A DNA stretch of 38,544 nucleotides from Planctomycetaceae bacterium. GTDB lineage: Bacteria > Planctomycetota > Planctomycetia > Pirellulales > Pirellulaceae. Positions 17,787-26,677 of this stretch are shown piece after piece. Location: assembly GCA_018660825.1 (NCBI GenBank), contig JABJJO010000119.1, positions 1 through 38,544 on the forward strand, given 5' to 3'. Position numbers and translations under genes: made by a program. Within the stretch, counting starts at the first letter, position 1, and every line of letters starts with the position of its first letter. Below the pieces are notes generated by a model. That model saw only the letters and a list, made by a program, of their open reading frames with translations. It was not told where the DNA came from and made no database searches.

Positions 17787-18419
17787 GTGGAACAAAATCA
17801 AGCAAACGTGGCTGACTCGGTAAATCCATTCGAAACGCGATGGATCAAGCCAGGTCAGATGGATTTCCTGCCAAATGGATTTATCTCGATCCGTGAATTA
17901 GCCAATCAAATAGTAAAAGATACTCCGCGTTGTGAGATTCTTGGTGAGCACGGGGTAGGGAAATCGAGTCTGTTGCGAGCACTGCAATCTCATCTTGGGC
18001 AACAATCAATCTCCAACCACTTGATTTACGCATGTGGCGAGTTTCCCCATAACGGTCCGCCGCTGAAATTTGCTACTGTTAAGCTGCTTTTGCGAGAATC
18101 GGATGTATTGTTCATTGACGGTTTTGAGCAACTTAACTGGTGGACGCGACGGCGGATCATTCGTTACTCGGAAAAACATGATCACGCGCTCATTATTACT
18201 TGTCACCAAACCCAACGCTTACCTTGCCTAGTGCATTTGGTAGCAACAGAGACGCTCGTGCTTAAACTAGTGCATAGTTTGCAGCAAGCACAGCAAGTGG
18301 GTGAAGTCGTTGCCGCGCGTGATGTGCGTGAGTTGCACCAACGCTTTGGCAATAATGTGCGAGAATTGTTGTTCGCGTGTTATGACCTATATGAGCAACG
18401 GACCACTAATGAACAATGA
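17787..18419 (+). CDS. P-loop NTPase of the cassette
   Basis: The protein has 210 residues from a GTG three bases after the preceding stop codon. Walker A is GEHGVGKSS (residues 53-61), Walker B is DVLFIDG (107-113, a single acidic residue before Gly), and LIITCHQ (about 133-139) is placed like a sensor strand. The segment before Walker A begins NPFETRWIKPGQMDFLP. I recall planctomycete ATPase-like proteins opening with a comparable NPF.TR...PG segment, but none with a known function. The small size fits an AAA/ABC-like core without extra domains. Two ABC hallmarks, a signature LSGGQ and a Q-loop, are not seen, so it is not an ordinary ABC transporter ATPase. Tight spacing suggests it energises or regulates the membrane and beta-rich partners. 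Confidence 0.75.
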   Translation: MEQNQANVADSVNPFETRWIKPGQMDFLPNGFISIRELANQIVKDTPRCEILGEHGVGKSSLLRALQSHLGQQSISNHLIYACGEFPHNGPPLKFATVKLLLRESDVLFIDGFEQLNWWTRRRIIRYSEKHDHALIITCHQTQRLPCLVHLVATETLVLKLVHSLQQAQQVGEVVAARDVRELHQRFGNNVRELLFACYDLYEQRTTNEQ

Positions 18420-18457
18420 AAAAATGCCACCTTTGATTGGCTTAATCAAAGGTGGCA
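18419..18457 (-). terminator. Terminator for the minus-strand secreted-protein gene
   Basis: A perfect 14-bp stem (TGCCACCTTTGATT at 18425-18438 with AATCAAAGGTGGCA at 18444-18457) has a 5-nt loop. On the minus strand it is followed by six Ts (the A-run at 18419-18424), so it ends the gene transcribed leftward from 19548. On the plus strand no T-run follows, but it may still slow polymerase leaving the cassette. Confidence 0.85.
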
Positions 18458-18513
18458 ACGCGAATCGCTATGCACTCTACACAGAATGCACAGAGAGATT
18501 GTATTGTTGATAA

Positions 18514-19548
18514 CTATTTCAGAGGAATCCAACCTTCGTCGTCTAAAATGACGGTGGCGGGGTGAACTGGTGTAGTCGTACTGGCCGTCGTACCCACAAA
18601 GACTTGAGTCATATGGGGGAGTGTGAGGTGCACGGTACGATCAAGTGGATTCACCAACTCGGGTGTAACCGTTTTGGTTTCCGGTTTGGCTTCCTTTGCC
18701 GCAGGATCTGGAATTGGTTGATTTGGATCCCGTGCTTTCTCGTCTGTCTTGTCCGTATCATCTGCTGCAGGTTCTTCAGCAGGAGTGATAATTGGTTTTC
18801 TCAAAACAGATTCTCCCTCTGCATTAGGGTCGTCCTCTGGTAATTCAATCTTACGAGTTTCTATTGCCTCGTTTGGTGTTTTTGCTGGTTGTTGCAAAAC
18901 TTCAGGATTCAGCGATGGGCGTTGATCAGCAGGTTCCACGGGAACAACATTGTCGTTGTTTCCAGTAGACGCTGCTGGAAGATCTGGTTGATTGCTGCCA
19001 TCGTAATATGGGCTAGGTGGTGATTTGGCTGCCGTTGATGTTTCACAGCGAGGGAATATCGGTTCGAGTATATCGCCGAGTCGTGGAAAGTAAGTTCGCG
19101 AAAAAATATTTTTTGAAGAATCTTCTAGCACAGGGCGGTACGATTGCACTGGTACTTGGCGTAATCTCCAAGTGTATGTTTCCACAGGTTTGAACAAAAT
19201 CGATTGACCGGGACGAGCGTGTAGATCAACCGCTGGTCGGTAAAGTGTGGTTGGGATCTTAATCCACTTGGTTTCGTAGTGTGTTTCCAATTTGTAGCCC
19301 ACAACAACTTGGCGCGGGAACAAGGGAGTCAACGGGTTGATAACTTCATGACCAGTTTTAATTGGCTTCTTGACTTCAACTCGGTCCGCTTCTTTGGCTG
19401 CAGGAGCATTGTACACCGGCAAGATTGGTTGGCGGCCAGCGATGACATCAAAAATGTCTGCGGAGACGCTCGTTGTACAGAGCAGCATGACTGCTAGGGC
19501 AACGAGACTCTGTTTCATTGGTTTGTTTTTGTTAATACAAATATTCAT
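18514..19548 (-). CDS. Secreted acidic, low-complexity protein of unknown function
   Basis: I recognise no named family. The protein has 344 residues. It has a signal peptide (MKQSLVALAVMLLCTTSVSA) cleaved near residue 30 of the long form. The ATG at 19548 has GAGAGAGAAG upstream; the internal ATG at 19518 would give a cleaner signal peptide but has no ribosome site. The N-terminal half is tyrosine- and proline-rich with repeated Y.P elements (TLYRPAVDL, PVQSYRPVLED), ending near EPIFPRCETS. The middle (about 165-290) is rich in P, D, E, A and K and looks disordered. The C-terminus (VHLTLPHMTQVFVGTTAST, ATVILDDEGWIPL) is a short ordered segment. It is probably a cell-envelope protein; the role is unknown. 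It is transcribed alone and ends at a strong terminator. Confidence 0.75.
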   Translation of the reverse strand: MNICINKNKPMKQSLVALAVMLLCTTSVSADIFDVIAGRQPILPVYNAPAAKEADRVEVKKPIKTGHEVINPLTPLFPRQVVVGYKLETHYETKWIKIPTTLYRPAVDLHARPGQSILFKPVETYTWRLRQVPVQSYRPVLEDSSKNIFSRTYFPRLGDILEPIFPRCETSTAAKSPPSPYYDGSNQPDLPAASTGNNDNVVPVEPADQRPSLNPEVLQQPAKTPNEAIETRKIELPEDDPNAEGESVLRKPIITPAEEPAADDTDKTDEKARDPNQPIPDPAAKEAKPETKTVTPELVNPLDRTVHLTLPHMTQVFVGTTASTTTPVHPATVILDDEGWIPLK

Positions 19549-20152
19549 TCTACTTCTCTCTCTCTTCGCGTTAATTATGTGTTGTGCTCATGCCACTCCG
19601 ACTCGCTGTCTAGCGGGGAAAGTAGGGATGAATTAAATACATAATAGGAATAAATTCCGCCAACACTCAGTGTAATCACTGCAGGTGTATCGTGTTAAAA
19701 GTTCTTCACTTTACACTGCTAATTCGATGCCTTTTAGTGTTTACATCGAATATAACGATTATGCTGCGTGCTGTCCCGATTCTGGTGCTCTTACCCACCG
19801 CATGGGACATGCTGGAATCAAGTTTTCACTTGGTTTAATTGTTTTGAACAGTGAGTAGCTGCGAACAAACTCCCGCGTTTGTTTTACAGCGAAATGCCTA
19901 AACTGCCGAGTAAAGACACACTCTCACCATCTGAAACAAAGGTAGGTCATAGTTTTGAGGTGCGGTTGAAAGAAAATAATATATTTGCGCGTTTTCTGTT
20001 GGTTTTTAGAGGTGACGGCAAAGGCGTTTGCCGCAGATCCCGCGGTTTTACGAAGAAGTTGACGTTTCTTGCCCTGTTAGCCCCAAATCAAATCCAATAC
20101 CCTATAATCGCTGTCACCCGAGTTGAACGAATATCTGTTAGGGAAAAAAGAA
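19549..20152. other. Long divergent intergenic region
   Basis: This 604-bp gap separates divergently transcribed genes. I see no convincing coding sequence; the one open frame (19879-20190) lacks a ribosome site and resembles no family. An 8-bp inverted repeat, CAGTGTAA at 19668-19675 and TTACACTG at 19711-19718, and a short hairpin (CGGCAAA/TTTGCCG) near 20018 are present. It must contain promoters for both flanking genes, but none is close enough to consensus to call. Confidence 0.5.
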
Positions 20153-21889
20153 ATGGATTTAGACAACGTTGCGATTGCTGCGGAAATTGACAAGCTAGCG
20201 GATTTGTTGGAATTTAGCGGCGCGAATTCATTTAAAATTCGTGCCTATCGAAATGGTGCCCGAGTCATCAAGGATTTCCCGGATTCGTTTGCTACCATGG
20301 TGCACAACGACCCAAGCAAGATCACAGCCATTCAGGGGATTGGCAAAGGTGTAGCCGAGAAGATAACACAGTTGATTGAGTTAGATCAAATTGCGGAGAT
20401 TGGTGAATTACTGGAAACGATTCCGGCGAGTGTATTGGACTTACTGCGAATTCCGGGCTTGGGTCCCAAAAAAGCTGCCGCTCTTTATCAAACACTGAAT
20501 ATTCAGACGCTCGATCAACTTCAAGCTGCCTGTGAAGATGGCCAAGTACAAGCGCTTAAGGGGTTCGCTGCCAAAACCGAACAATCAATTCTTGACGGCA
20601 TTGCAATCGCTGCAGCCGCGAATTCGCGCATTCGTTGGGCGGCGGCCGATACGCTTGCCGGGACGTTGCTCGAGCATTTACGAACATGTCCGGCAGTTGA
20701 GCGGATTGAACTGGCGGGAAGTTATCGTCGTGGACGTGAAACAGTGGGTGATCTGGATCTCTTGGTCATTTCCACTAAGCCCGCTGATGTAATGGACTGT
20801 TTTGCTGAGTATCCCGAGTGGGAGCAGACGCTGGTACGGGGTGATACGAAGATGTCGATTCGCGTGCTTAATAGTTTTCAAATAGATTTACGAGTTGTAC
20901 CCGAAGAATCCTTCGGAGCTGCGTGGCAGTATTTTACAGGCTCTAAGGATCATAACGTTGCTGTTCGCGGTCACGCTAAACAACGAGGCATGAAAGTTAA
21001 CGAATATGGCGTCTTTAAAATTGACGGTGACGAAGAAATTCGGGTGGCTGGCGCGACCGAGCAGGAGGTTTATGAAGTGTTGGGTTTACCCCACTTTGCA
21101 GCAGAGATGCGAGAAGCTCGGGAAGAATTTCAGTGGGCCGAGCGGGGCGACTTACCCGAATTGATTGGGTTAAGCGAAATACAGGGCGACCTCCATATGC
21201 ATACAACAGCCACTGACGGTAAAGCAACGATTGCTGAAATGGTGGCAGCGGCGCGCGCGCGAGGCTTGCAGTACATTGCCATTACGGACCACTCTCAGCG
21301 TGTGTCGGTAGCGCGGGGGTTAACGGCGGAACGAGTGGTACAACAATGGGAAGAGATCGATCGGTTTAACGAAACGATTGAAGACAATTTCCGTGTGCTC
21401 AAGGGAATTGAATGCGACATTCTGGAGGCCGGCGGGATGGATTTGCCTGATGAAGTCCTAGCGTTGGCTGATTGGGTAATTGCTTCAGTGCATTTTGGGC
21501 AGAAACAATCACGCGAGCAGATCACTGATCGTATTGTAGGGGCGCTCGAGAATCCGCACGTGAAGATCATTGCACATCCGACCGGCCGCTTGATTAACCG
21601 CCGCGAAGCGTATCAGGTCGATATGGATGCCGTATTTCAAGCAGCGCACGATAATCGAAAAATGCTGGAACTCAATGCCAACCCCGCGCGACTCGATTTG
21701 CATGATGTGCACTGCGCAGCTGCTCGGCAACGAGAGATCCCGATTGTCATTAGTAGCGACGCTCACAGCGTTGCTGGTTTGGACGTCATGCAATATGGCA
21801 TCGTGCAGGCTCGTCGAGGTGGATTAACGGCTGACAATGTAGCCAATACACAGCCTTGGGAAAAAATCCAGCGGTGGTTCACGTCCTAA
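20153..21889 (+). CDS. polX: DNA polymerase X family protein with PHP domain (PolX)
   Basis: PolX is a cytoplasmic repair polymerase that fills short gaps; its C-terminal PHP domain has metal-dependent 3'-5' exonuclease activity in studied bacteria. The protein has 578 residues from the ATG at 20153, which has AGGG upstream; an earlier in-frame TTG at 20123 is less likely. The N-terminal 8-kDa-like domain (SGANSFKIRAYRNGARVI) and two helix-hairpin-helix segments (AIQGIGKGVAEKI, RIPGLGPKKAAALYQTL) come first. The palm follows with GSYRRGRETVGDLDLLV near 189, giving the DxD metal ligands, and a third Asp in IDLRVV. The PHP domain begins near 344 (GDLHMHTTATDG) and continues ITDHSQR, ASVHFG, IIAHPTGR, SSDAHS. 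All metal-binding His/Asp positions I can recognise are present. Confidence 0.95.
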   Translation: MDLDNVAIAAEIDKLADLLEFSGANSFKIRAYRNGARVIKDFPDSFATMVHNDPSKITAIQGIGKGVAEKITQLIELDQIAEIGELLETIPASVLDLLRIPGLGPKKAAALYQTLNIQTLDQLQAACEDGQVQALKGFAAKTEQSILDGIAIAAAANSRIRWAAADTLAGTLLEHLRTCPAVERIELAGSYRRGRETVGDLDLLVISTKPADVMDCFAEYPEWEQTLVRGDTKMSIRVLNSFQIDLRVVPEESFGAAWQYFTGSKDHNVAVRGHAKQRGMKVNEYGVFKIDGDEEIRVAGATEQEVYEVLGLPHFAAEMREAREEFQWAERGDLPELIGLSEIQGDLHMHTTATDGKATIAEMVAAARARGLQYIAITDHSQRVSVARGLTAERVVQQWEEIDRFNETIEDNFRVLKGIECDILEAGGMDLPDEVLALADWVIASVHFGQKQSREQITDRIVGALENPHVKIIAHPTGRLINRREAYQVDMDAVFQAAHDNRKMLELNANPARLDLHDVHCAAARQREIPIVISSDAHSVAGLDVMQYGIVQARRGGLTADNVANTQPWEKIQRWFTS

Positions 21890-21981
21890 TCTCATCTCGG
21901 CTAAAATAGAAGTACAAGCAACGGTACCGTTACCTCCCTGTTTCATTCACATCATCAACTCATCGCAATCAAAGGTTGGAC

Positions 21982-22935
21982 ATGAAAAACAACAATAGCC
22001 AGCAATCCGCCCATATTGAAGCTTCGTCACAAAAAATCACTCGTCGCCGTTTTGTGCAGAGCACGGCGACAACCGTGGCAGTAACGGGCGCCGCTGCTCC
22101 GTTGGCCTTGGCGATCGACCCTGTTAAACGCACTGGTGAATCGAAGTTTAAATTTTCGCTGGCAGCCTATAGTTATCGATCGCTCCTCAGCGGTGATAAA
22201 CCGCAAATGTCGCTGCACGACTTTATTTCAGATTGTGCCAAGTTTGGACTCGAGGGGACGGAATTGACGTCGTATTATTTTCCCAAAGATGTGACCCCTG
22301 ATTATTTAGCGTCGCTGAAACAGCATTGCTTCACGTTGGGGCTGGATGTTTCGGGGACGGCAGTCGGCAATGATTTTGGCCACGGCGAAGACGATCCAAA
22401 ACGAGCAGCTCAGATTCAACATGTGAAAACATGGGTGGACCACGCAGCGGCAATGTCAGCGCCTGTGATTCGGATTTTTGCAGGCCACCACAAAAAAGGA
22501 CGCGTTGAAGCGGTGTCACACAAGTTGATGGTTTCGGCGATTGAAGAATGTTGTGATTACGCGGGTAGCAAGGGCGTATTCTTGGCACTAGAGAATCATG
22601 GCGGTCCGACCGCAACTGCCACAGGATTGTTGCAATTTATCAATGACGTGCAGAGCCCATGGTTTACTGTTAATTTGGACACAGGAAATTTTTCCAGTGA
22701 CAGTTGCTATGACGAAATCGAGCAGATCGCACCCTACGCCATGAACGTGCAAGTGAAAGTTGTTACCCGTAATTCTGCTGGAGAAAGCACGCCAGCAGAT
22801 TTTGATCGATTGGCGAAGATCCTCAAAGGCGCCGCTTATCGTGGTTACATTGTGCTGGAGTATGAAGAAAAACATGACCCCCGCACGCACTCACCAATCT
22901 ACATCGAAAAGCTCAAAGAAGCATTTCTTGGTTAA
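21982..22935 (+). CDS. Tat-exported sugar phosphate isomerase/epimerase-like protein
   Basis: The protein has 317 residues from the ATG at 21982, with AAAGG about 8 bp upstream. Its N-terminus carries a twin-arginine signal, RRRFVQ near residue 21 followed by TAVAVTGAAAPLALA, so it is probably exported folded by Tat. The mature part is a xylose-isomerase-like TIM barrel (IolE/sugar phosphate isomerase family): FKFSLAAYSYRS, GLEGTELTSYYFP, VIRIFAGHHKKGR, VFLALENHGG, FTVNLDTGNF, NVQVKVVTRN and YIVLEYEEKHD. The metal ligands expected in this fold, Glu in LENHGG, Asp in LDTGN and the final Glu in LEYE, are visible. Such Tat-exported barrels are abundant in planctomycetes; most lack a known substrate. 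A strong terminator follows 30 bp downstream. Confidence 0.87.
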   Translation: MKNNNSQQSAHIEASSQKITRRRFVQSTATTVAVTGAAAPLALAIDPVKRTGESKFKFSLAAYSYRSLLSGDKPQMSLHDFISDCAKFGLEGTELTSYYFPKDVTPDYLASLKQHCFTLGLDVSGTAVGNDFGHGEDDPKRAAQIQHVKTWVDHAAAMSAPVIRIFAGHHKKGRVEAVSHKLMVSAIEECCDYAGSKGVFLALENHGGPTATATGLLQFINDVQSPWFTVNLDTGNFSSDSCYDEIEQIAPYAMNVQVKVVTRNSAGESTPADFDRLAKILKGAAYRGYIVLEYEEKHDPRTHSPIYIEKLKEAFLG

Positions 22936-22964
22936 TGTTTTTTTGGGGGAGGTAGCTTTCATAA

Positions 22965-23005
22965 AAAAAACGCTCGTCACGGAAAACCCATGACGAGCGT
23001 TTTTT
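22965..23005. terminator. Bidirectional intrinsic terminator
   Basis: The arms AAAAAACGCTCGTCA (22965-22979) and TGACGAGCGTTTTTT (22991-23005) pair perfectly over 15 bp with an 11-nt loop. The GC core is flanked by A on the left and T on the right, so it works on both strands. It sits between the convergent isomerase-like gene and the Cys-rich protein gene. Confidence 0.92.
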
Positions 23006-23038
23006 GATTTGCCTACAAACGCTGTGGCTGCGTAAGGC

Positions 23039-23452
23039 CTACTTTTCAGCTTTGTCTCGCTTGACAGCTGCTTTAATGCGATCACGAACCTTGCTGACAA
23101 CTTTTTTTGCTTTGTCGGTTGTCGCCGTGATTTTTTCGTTAACAGCAGCTTTTCTGGCAGCTGCGGCAGCTTCACATTTTTCACATTTTTCTTTGCGAGT
23201 ACAGTCGGCACATGACTTCTTAAGCGAAATGCTTTTCAGAGCAGCGATCGCTCCTGGTTTCTTGCCCGAGCATTTTTCACATAGTGCTTTTTCAGCATCT
23301 GTTTCACAGCAAGCTGGTTTGCGAATTTTAAGGGATGGTAATTCAATTTTAAAAAGCTTTTTACTAGCTTCTTCTTGAGCAACCAATGAACCGCTGACAA
23401 CGAACGTCAGCACCAATACAAAGGCGATTACGCCTGTCAAAAAACGTTTCAT
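23039..23452 (-). CDS. Small exported Cys-rich, Lys/Ala-rich protein
   Basis: I recognise no family. The protein has 137 residues. A signal peptide (MKRFLTGVIAFVLVLTFVVSGSLVAQ) ends near residue 25. Eight cysteines stand at 48, 49, 58, 61, 81, 84, 90 and 93, forming CC-x8-CxxC and CxxC-x5-CxxC blocks. None is followed by His, so these are not haem c sites; they fit two metal-binding knuckles or disulfides. From residue 94 to the end the protein is rich in Ala and Lys (EAAAAARKAAVNEKI, KAKKVVSKVRDRIKAAV) and probably forms a basic amphipathic helix. GGAG lies about 9 bp before the ATG. Length, signal and basic tail suggest an envelope protein that binds metal or an acidic polymer; this is inference. 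Confidence 0.75.
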   Translation of the reverse strand: MKRFLTGVIAFVLVLTFVVSGSLVAQEEASKKLFKIELPSLKIRKPACCETDAEKALCEKCSGKKPGAIAALKSISLKKSCADCTRKEKCEKCEAAAAARKAAVNEKITATTDKAKKVVSKVRDRIKAAVKRDKAEK

Positions 23453-23793
23453 AGTTTTGTCTCCAATCGACGACTATTAAAATAAACATGTGTACTTTGC
23501 ATATTACATTGCACACCCTATCAACATATTATCGCAGGAAAAAATAAAAAATCTTCACCTAATAAATAACTTTTGGTGTGTTTTTTGGGTTTGGGGTGAT
23601 AGTCATTCAGGATTGACGGGGAGTACCAGTATTTGAGAGACTTAGCGAACAAGTTTGGTCCATAACGTTCGCGGCAGCGTAAACGATACAACCAACATAA
23701 CCCGTGATGCATGGATTTTTAGTCTTCGTGTAGCCGTTGATAGTTTCGGCAGGCACTCAAGCAAATACAGAGAGATGACAGAGGTGAAAGTCG
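23453..23793. other. AT-rich divergent intergenic region
   Basis: This 341-bp gap lies between two divergently transcribed exported-protein genes. It is AT-rich with A-runs and T-runs around 23535-23595. An open frame on the minus strand (23521-23712) has no ribosome site or recognisable protein features and is not called. No promoter stands out. Confidence 0.45.
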
Positions 23794-24495
23794 ATGAAGT
23801 GTGTATCAACAAACAAGCCATTAATGTTCTGCGTTGTCGTACCGTTACTGCTAGGACTAGTTGGCATAACGGGTTGCGGTGATGCTGACCCTGACTCGAC
23901 TAGTAGCACTCGAGATTTGGTTGCACCTGTTGCAAAGCTAAATCCGAGTACCGCCGCGGAGTTGGCCGAACCACCTCAGGAATCTCCCGCGCGAACGTTG
24001 ACAATGAACTCCTCTGCGGTGGTTGTTGATTTGCCCGTTACGGCGACGCCCGAGCAGGTCGTAGAGTATTTTTTAGCGGCGCTACAGCAGGGCAGTGACG
24101 AACAAGTTACGGGTTTGTTAACGGCTAAAGCGCGAACCGAAACAGCGAAACACGACCTAGTGGTCCGTAGTCCAGGTTCACCGTCGGCCAAATTTAGCGT
24201 GGGTGCATTGGAGTTGGTGTCGGGCGGAGCCTACGTCAATAGTCAATGGAGCGAGACGAGTCGTGATGGTTTCGCTCACTCGTTTGAGATTATTTGGGTT
24301 TTGCGTAAGCAAGACAACGGTTGGCGGATTGCTGGGATGGCAACTCGCGTGGCAGAGAACGAGGAGCCGACGTACCTAAATTTCGAAAATCCACAAGAGA
24401 TGATTCGCAAGTGGAATGCCGCTGACAAACGATTGACCAATAAAGCGAATCCTGCAAATCCAGATAGTACGACCGCTAGCACGGGTGGGATGTAG
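23794..24495 (+). CDS. Lipoprotein of unknown function
   Basis: The protein has 233 residues. The N-terminus is a lipoprotein signal with lipobox ITGC; the modified cysteine would be C28, followed by GDADPDS. A Ser/Pro/Ala-rich linker runs to about residue 85. The C-terminal part (ATPEQVVEYFLAALQQGSDEQVTGLLTAKARTE, then FEIIWVLRKQDNGWRIAGMATRV) has the helix-plus-curved-sheet pattern of NTF2-like or similar small ligand-binding domains, but the match is only by pattern. A good ribosome site, GAGGTGA, stands 7 bp before the ATG. The C-terminal tail is Thr/Asn/Ser-rich. It converges on acs with a gap of 36 bp and no obvious terminator. Probably attached to a membrane; no function is claimed. 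Confidence 0.78.
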   Translation: MKCVSTNKPLMFCVVVPLLLGLVGITGCGDADPDSTSSTRDLVAPVAKLNPSTAAELAEPPQESPARTLTMNSSAVVVDLPVTATPEQVVEYFLAALQQGSDEQVTGLLTAKARTETAKHDLVVRSPGSPSAKFSVGALELVSGGAYVNSQWSETSRDGFAHSFEIIWVLRKQDNGWRIAGMATRVAENEEPTYLNFENPQEMIRKWNAADKRLTNKANPANPDSTTASTGGM

Positions 24496-24531
24496 TTAAC
24501 TAGGGAAATAACAAACAGCATTAAAACTGAA

Positions 24532-26526
24532 TTAGCTTTCGTCGTCAGCTCGTAGTTGGGTCAAGACGGTGTAGTCTTCTAGGGTCGTTGTATCCCCAAT
24601 ATTTTCGTTGCCTTCGGCTATGTCTTTTAGCAGCCGACGCATGATTTTTCCGCTACGAGTCTTTGGTAGTGCGTTGGTAAAACGGATATCGTCGGGTTGA
24701 GCAAGTGCACCAATTTCTTTTCGCACATGCATTCGTAACTCTTGTTTTAGCTCGTCGGTTGGCTCTGCGTCGATTAGTGTTACAAACACGGCGATAGCTT
24801 GGCCTTTGAGATCGTCCTTACGTCCGACGGCGGCCGCTTCGGCAACCTTTTCATGGCTGACTAGGGCGCTTTCGACTTCGATCGTACTAAGTCGGTGTCC
24901 AGATACATTGATGACATCATCAATCCGGCCCATGATCCAATAGTAACCGTCTTCATCACAGCGAGCGTTGTCACCCGCGAGGTAGAGCCCGGGAAAAGTA
25001 TCCCAATAAGCTTCTTGGAATCGCTCATCATCGCCCCAAATCCCACGCAACATACCTGGCCACGGGTGTGTCAAAACAAGTTTGCCGCCTTGATTCTCTC
25101 CTACGGGAGCGCCGGAGTCATCGAGAATCGCTGGTAGAATACCGGGCAGTGGTTTTGTACAGCTGCCAGGCTTCGTTGCAATAGCTCCGGGCAACGGAGA
25201 CATCATAATTCCGCCGGTTTCCGTTTGCCACCAAGTATCCACAATCGGACAACGTTCGCCACCGATTTTATGGTGGTACCACATCCAAGCTTCCGGATTA
25301 ATACCTTCGCCTACGGTGCCCAGTAATCGCAGGCTTGATAGATCATGTTTGTCGACATGGTGATCTCCCCATTTAATGAATGCTCGGATGGCCGTGGGAG
25401 CGGTATAGAGGATCGTGATTTTGTGCTTTTCCACGAGTTCCCAGAAACGGTCTTCCTCGGGATAATTAGGAGCGCCTTCGAACATCACAATTGTCGCTCC
25501 GGCACACAAGGGACCGTAAGCTACATAGGTATGACCGGTGATCCAACCACAATCGGCAGTACACCAGAAAATGTCGTCGTCGCGGATGTCGAACACCCAT
25601 TGGAAGGATTTTTTGGCGTACAAGTTGTAGCCCGCGGTGGTGTGTTTAATGCCTTTGGGTTTTCCAGTCGAACCGCTTGTGTAAAGGATAAACAGCGGTG
25701 CTTCACTGTCCAGTGGAGTGGCCGGGCAATCATCGTCTACTTGTTCTAGTAAATCGTTCCACCACAGATCACGGCCTTCTTTCATCTCAACCGGTGTGTC
25801 TGTACGGGCGAGGACAATACAGGTTTCGACAGTGAGTGATTTTTCGAGTGCTTCATCAACAATTGTCTTCAGTTCGAGGACTTTACCGCGGCGGTAGGCG
25901 CCGTCTGCAGTAAGTTGAACTTTGGCGTTGGCGTCGTTGTTGCGGTCGGCAATGGATTCTGCAGAGAATCCAGCAAAAATGACACTGTGGACAGCCCCGA
26001 TACGTGCACACGCTAGCATCGCAAACGCAAGTTCCGGTACCATTGGCATGTAGATTGAAACAACGTCCCCTTGTTGTACTCCAGCCTTCTTAAAAGCGTT
26101 GGCCAAGCGTGAAACTTCGCTGTGTAATTCACGATAAGTGAAGGTGCGAACATCACCCGGCTCACCTTCCCAAATAATGGCCGTTTTATCAGCGTTGTTT
26201 TCTAGATTGCGATCGAGGCAATTGTAGGATACGTTCGTCTTGCCACCCACAAACCATTCGGCATTGGGCACATTCCAATTTAGTGTGGTATGGAAGTCTT
26301 CAAACCAATGAAGTTCATTGCGAGCTAAGTCCTCCCAGAAAGCGATTGGGTCAGCTTTGGCACGGTCGTACAGGGCTTCATAGGCTTCGAGCGAGCCAAT
26401 TTCACAACCTTCCAAAAAAGAATCCTTCGGGGGAAACAGGCGAGTTTCGTGCATTACTGTATCAATGGAACTGCTAGGGTTCTCATTTGTGTTTTCAGTT
26501 ACGTTTTCGCCATTGTTGTCTGACAT
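24532..26526 (-). CDS. acs: Acetyl-CoA synthetase
   Basis: This enzyme activates acetate with ATP to acetyl-AMP and then forms acetyl-CoA. The protein has 664 residues, a normal size. The N-terminal ACS domain ([37 protein letters not shown]) is followed by the AMP-binding motif [11 protein letters not shown] near 279, the [10 protein letters not shown] motif near 427, and [14 protein letters not shown] at the hinge to the C-terminal domain. [13 protein letters not shown] near 620 contains the lysine that is acetylated in regulated Acs proteins, so acetylation control is possible in principle. It is transcribed alone; the next minus-strand gene begins its stop at 26678, about 150 bp away upstream. 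No Shine-Dalgarno precedes the ATG. Confidence 0.96.
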   Translation of the reverse strand: MSDNNGENVTENTNENPSSSIDTVMHETRLFPPKDSFLEGCEIGSLEAYEALYDRAKADPIAFWEDLARNELHWFEDFHTTLNWNVPNAEWFVGGKTNVSYNCLDRNLENNADKTAIIWEGEPGDVRTFTYRELHSEVSRLANAFKKAGVQQGDVVSIYMPMVPELAFAMLACARIGAVHSVIFAGFSAESIADRNNDANAKVQLTADGAYRRGKVLELKTIVDEALEKSLTVETCIVLARTDTPVEMKEGRDLWWNDLLEQVDDDCPATPLDSEAPLFILYTSGSTGKPKGIKHTTAGYNLYAKKSFQWVFDIRDDDIFWCTADCGWITGHTYVAYGPLCAGATIVMFEGAPNYPEEDRFWELVEKHKITILYTAPTAIRAFIKWGDHHVDKHDLSSLRLLGTVGEGINPEAWMWYHHKIGGERCPIVDTWWQTETGGIMMSPLPGAIATKPGSCTKPLPGILPAILDDSGAPVGENQGGKLVLTHPWPGMLRGIWGDDERFQEAYWDTFPGLYLAGDNARCDEDGYYWIMGRIDDVINVSGHRLSTIEVESALVSHEKVAEAAAVGRKDDLKGQAIAVFVTLIDAEPTDELKQELRMHVRKEIGALAQPDDIRFTNALPKTRSGKIMRRLLKDIAEGNENIGDTTTLEDYTVLTQLRADDES

Positions 26527-26677
26527 GCCAATGCTTTCGTAATTTTGGAGTTAGTATCGATTCGAAAATTCAAAGACGAGCTTATAATCTCGATTTTAGT
26601 TGCCAATGAGAGTGGTTGTAAACCGGTTAGCAAGCTGTTTTGAAATGTGAACGGAACTTTTGCATCAAGAATGTGAG

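Noticed and set aside
19668-19718. Inverted repeat CAGTGTAA/TTACACTG upstream of polX
   Set aside because: Eight-base arms separated by 35 bp are weak evidence for an operator; kept only as a note in the intergenic description.
19879-20190. Open frame of 103 codons before polX
   Set aside because: No ribosome site, odd composition, overlap with the polX start in another frame, and no recognisable features.
23521-23712. Open frame of 63 codons in the AT-rich gap
   Set aside because: No ribosome site or plausible protein features; likely chance.
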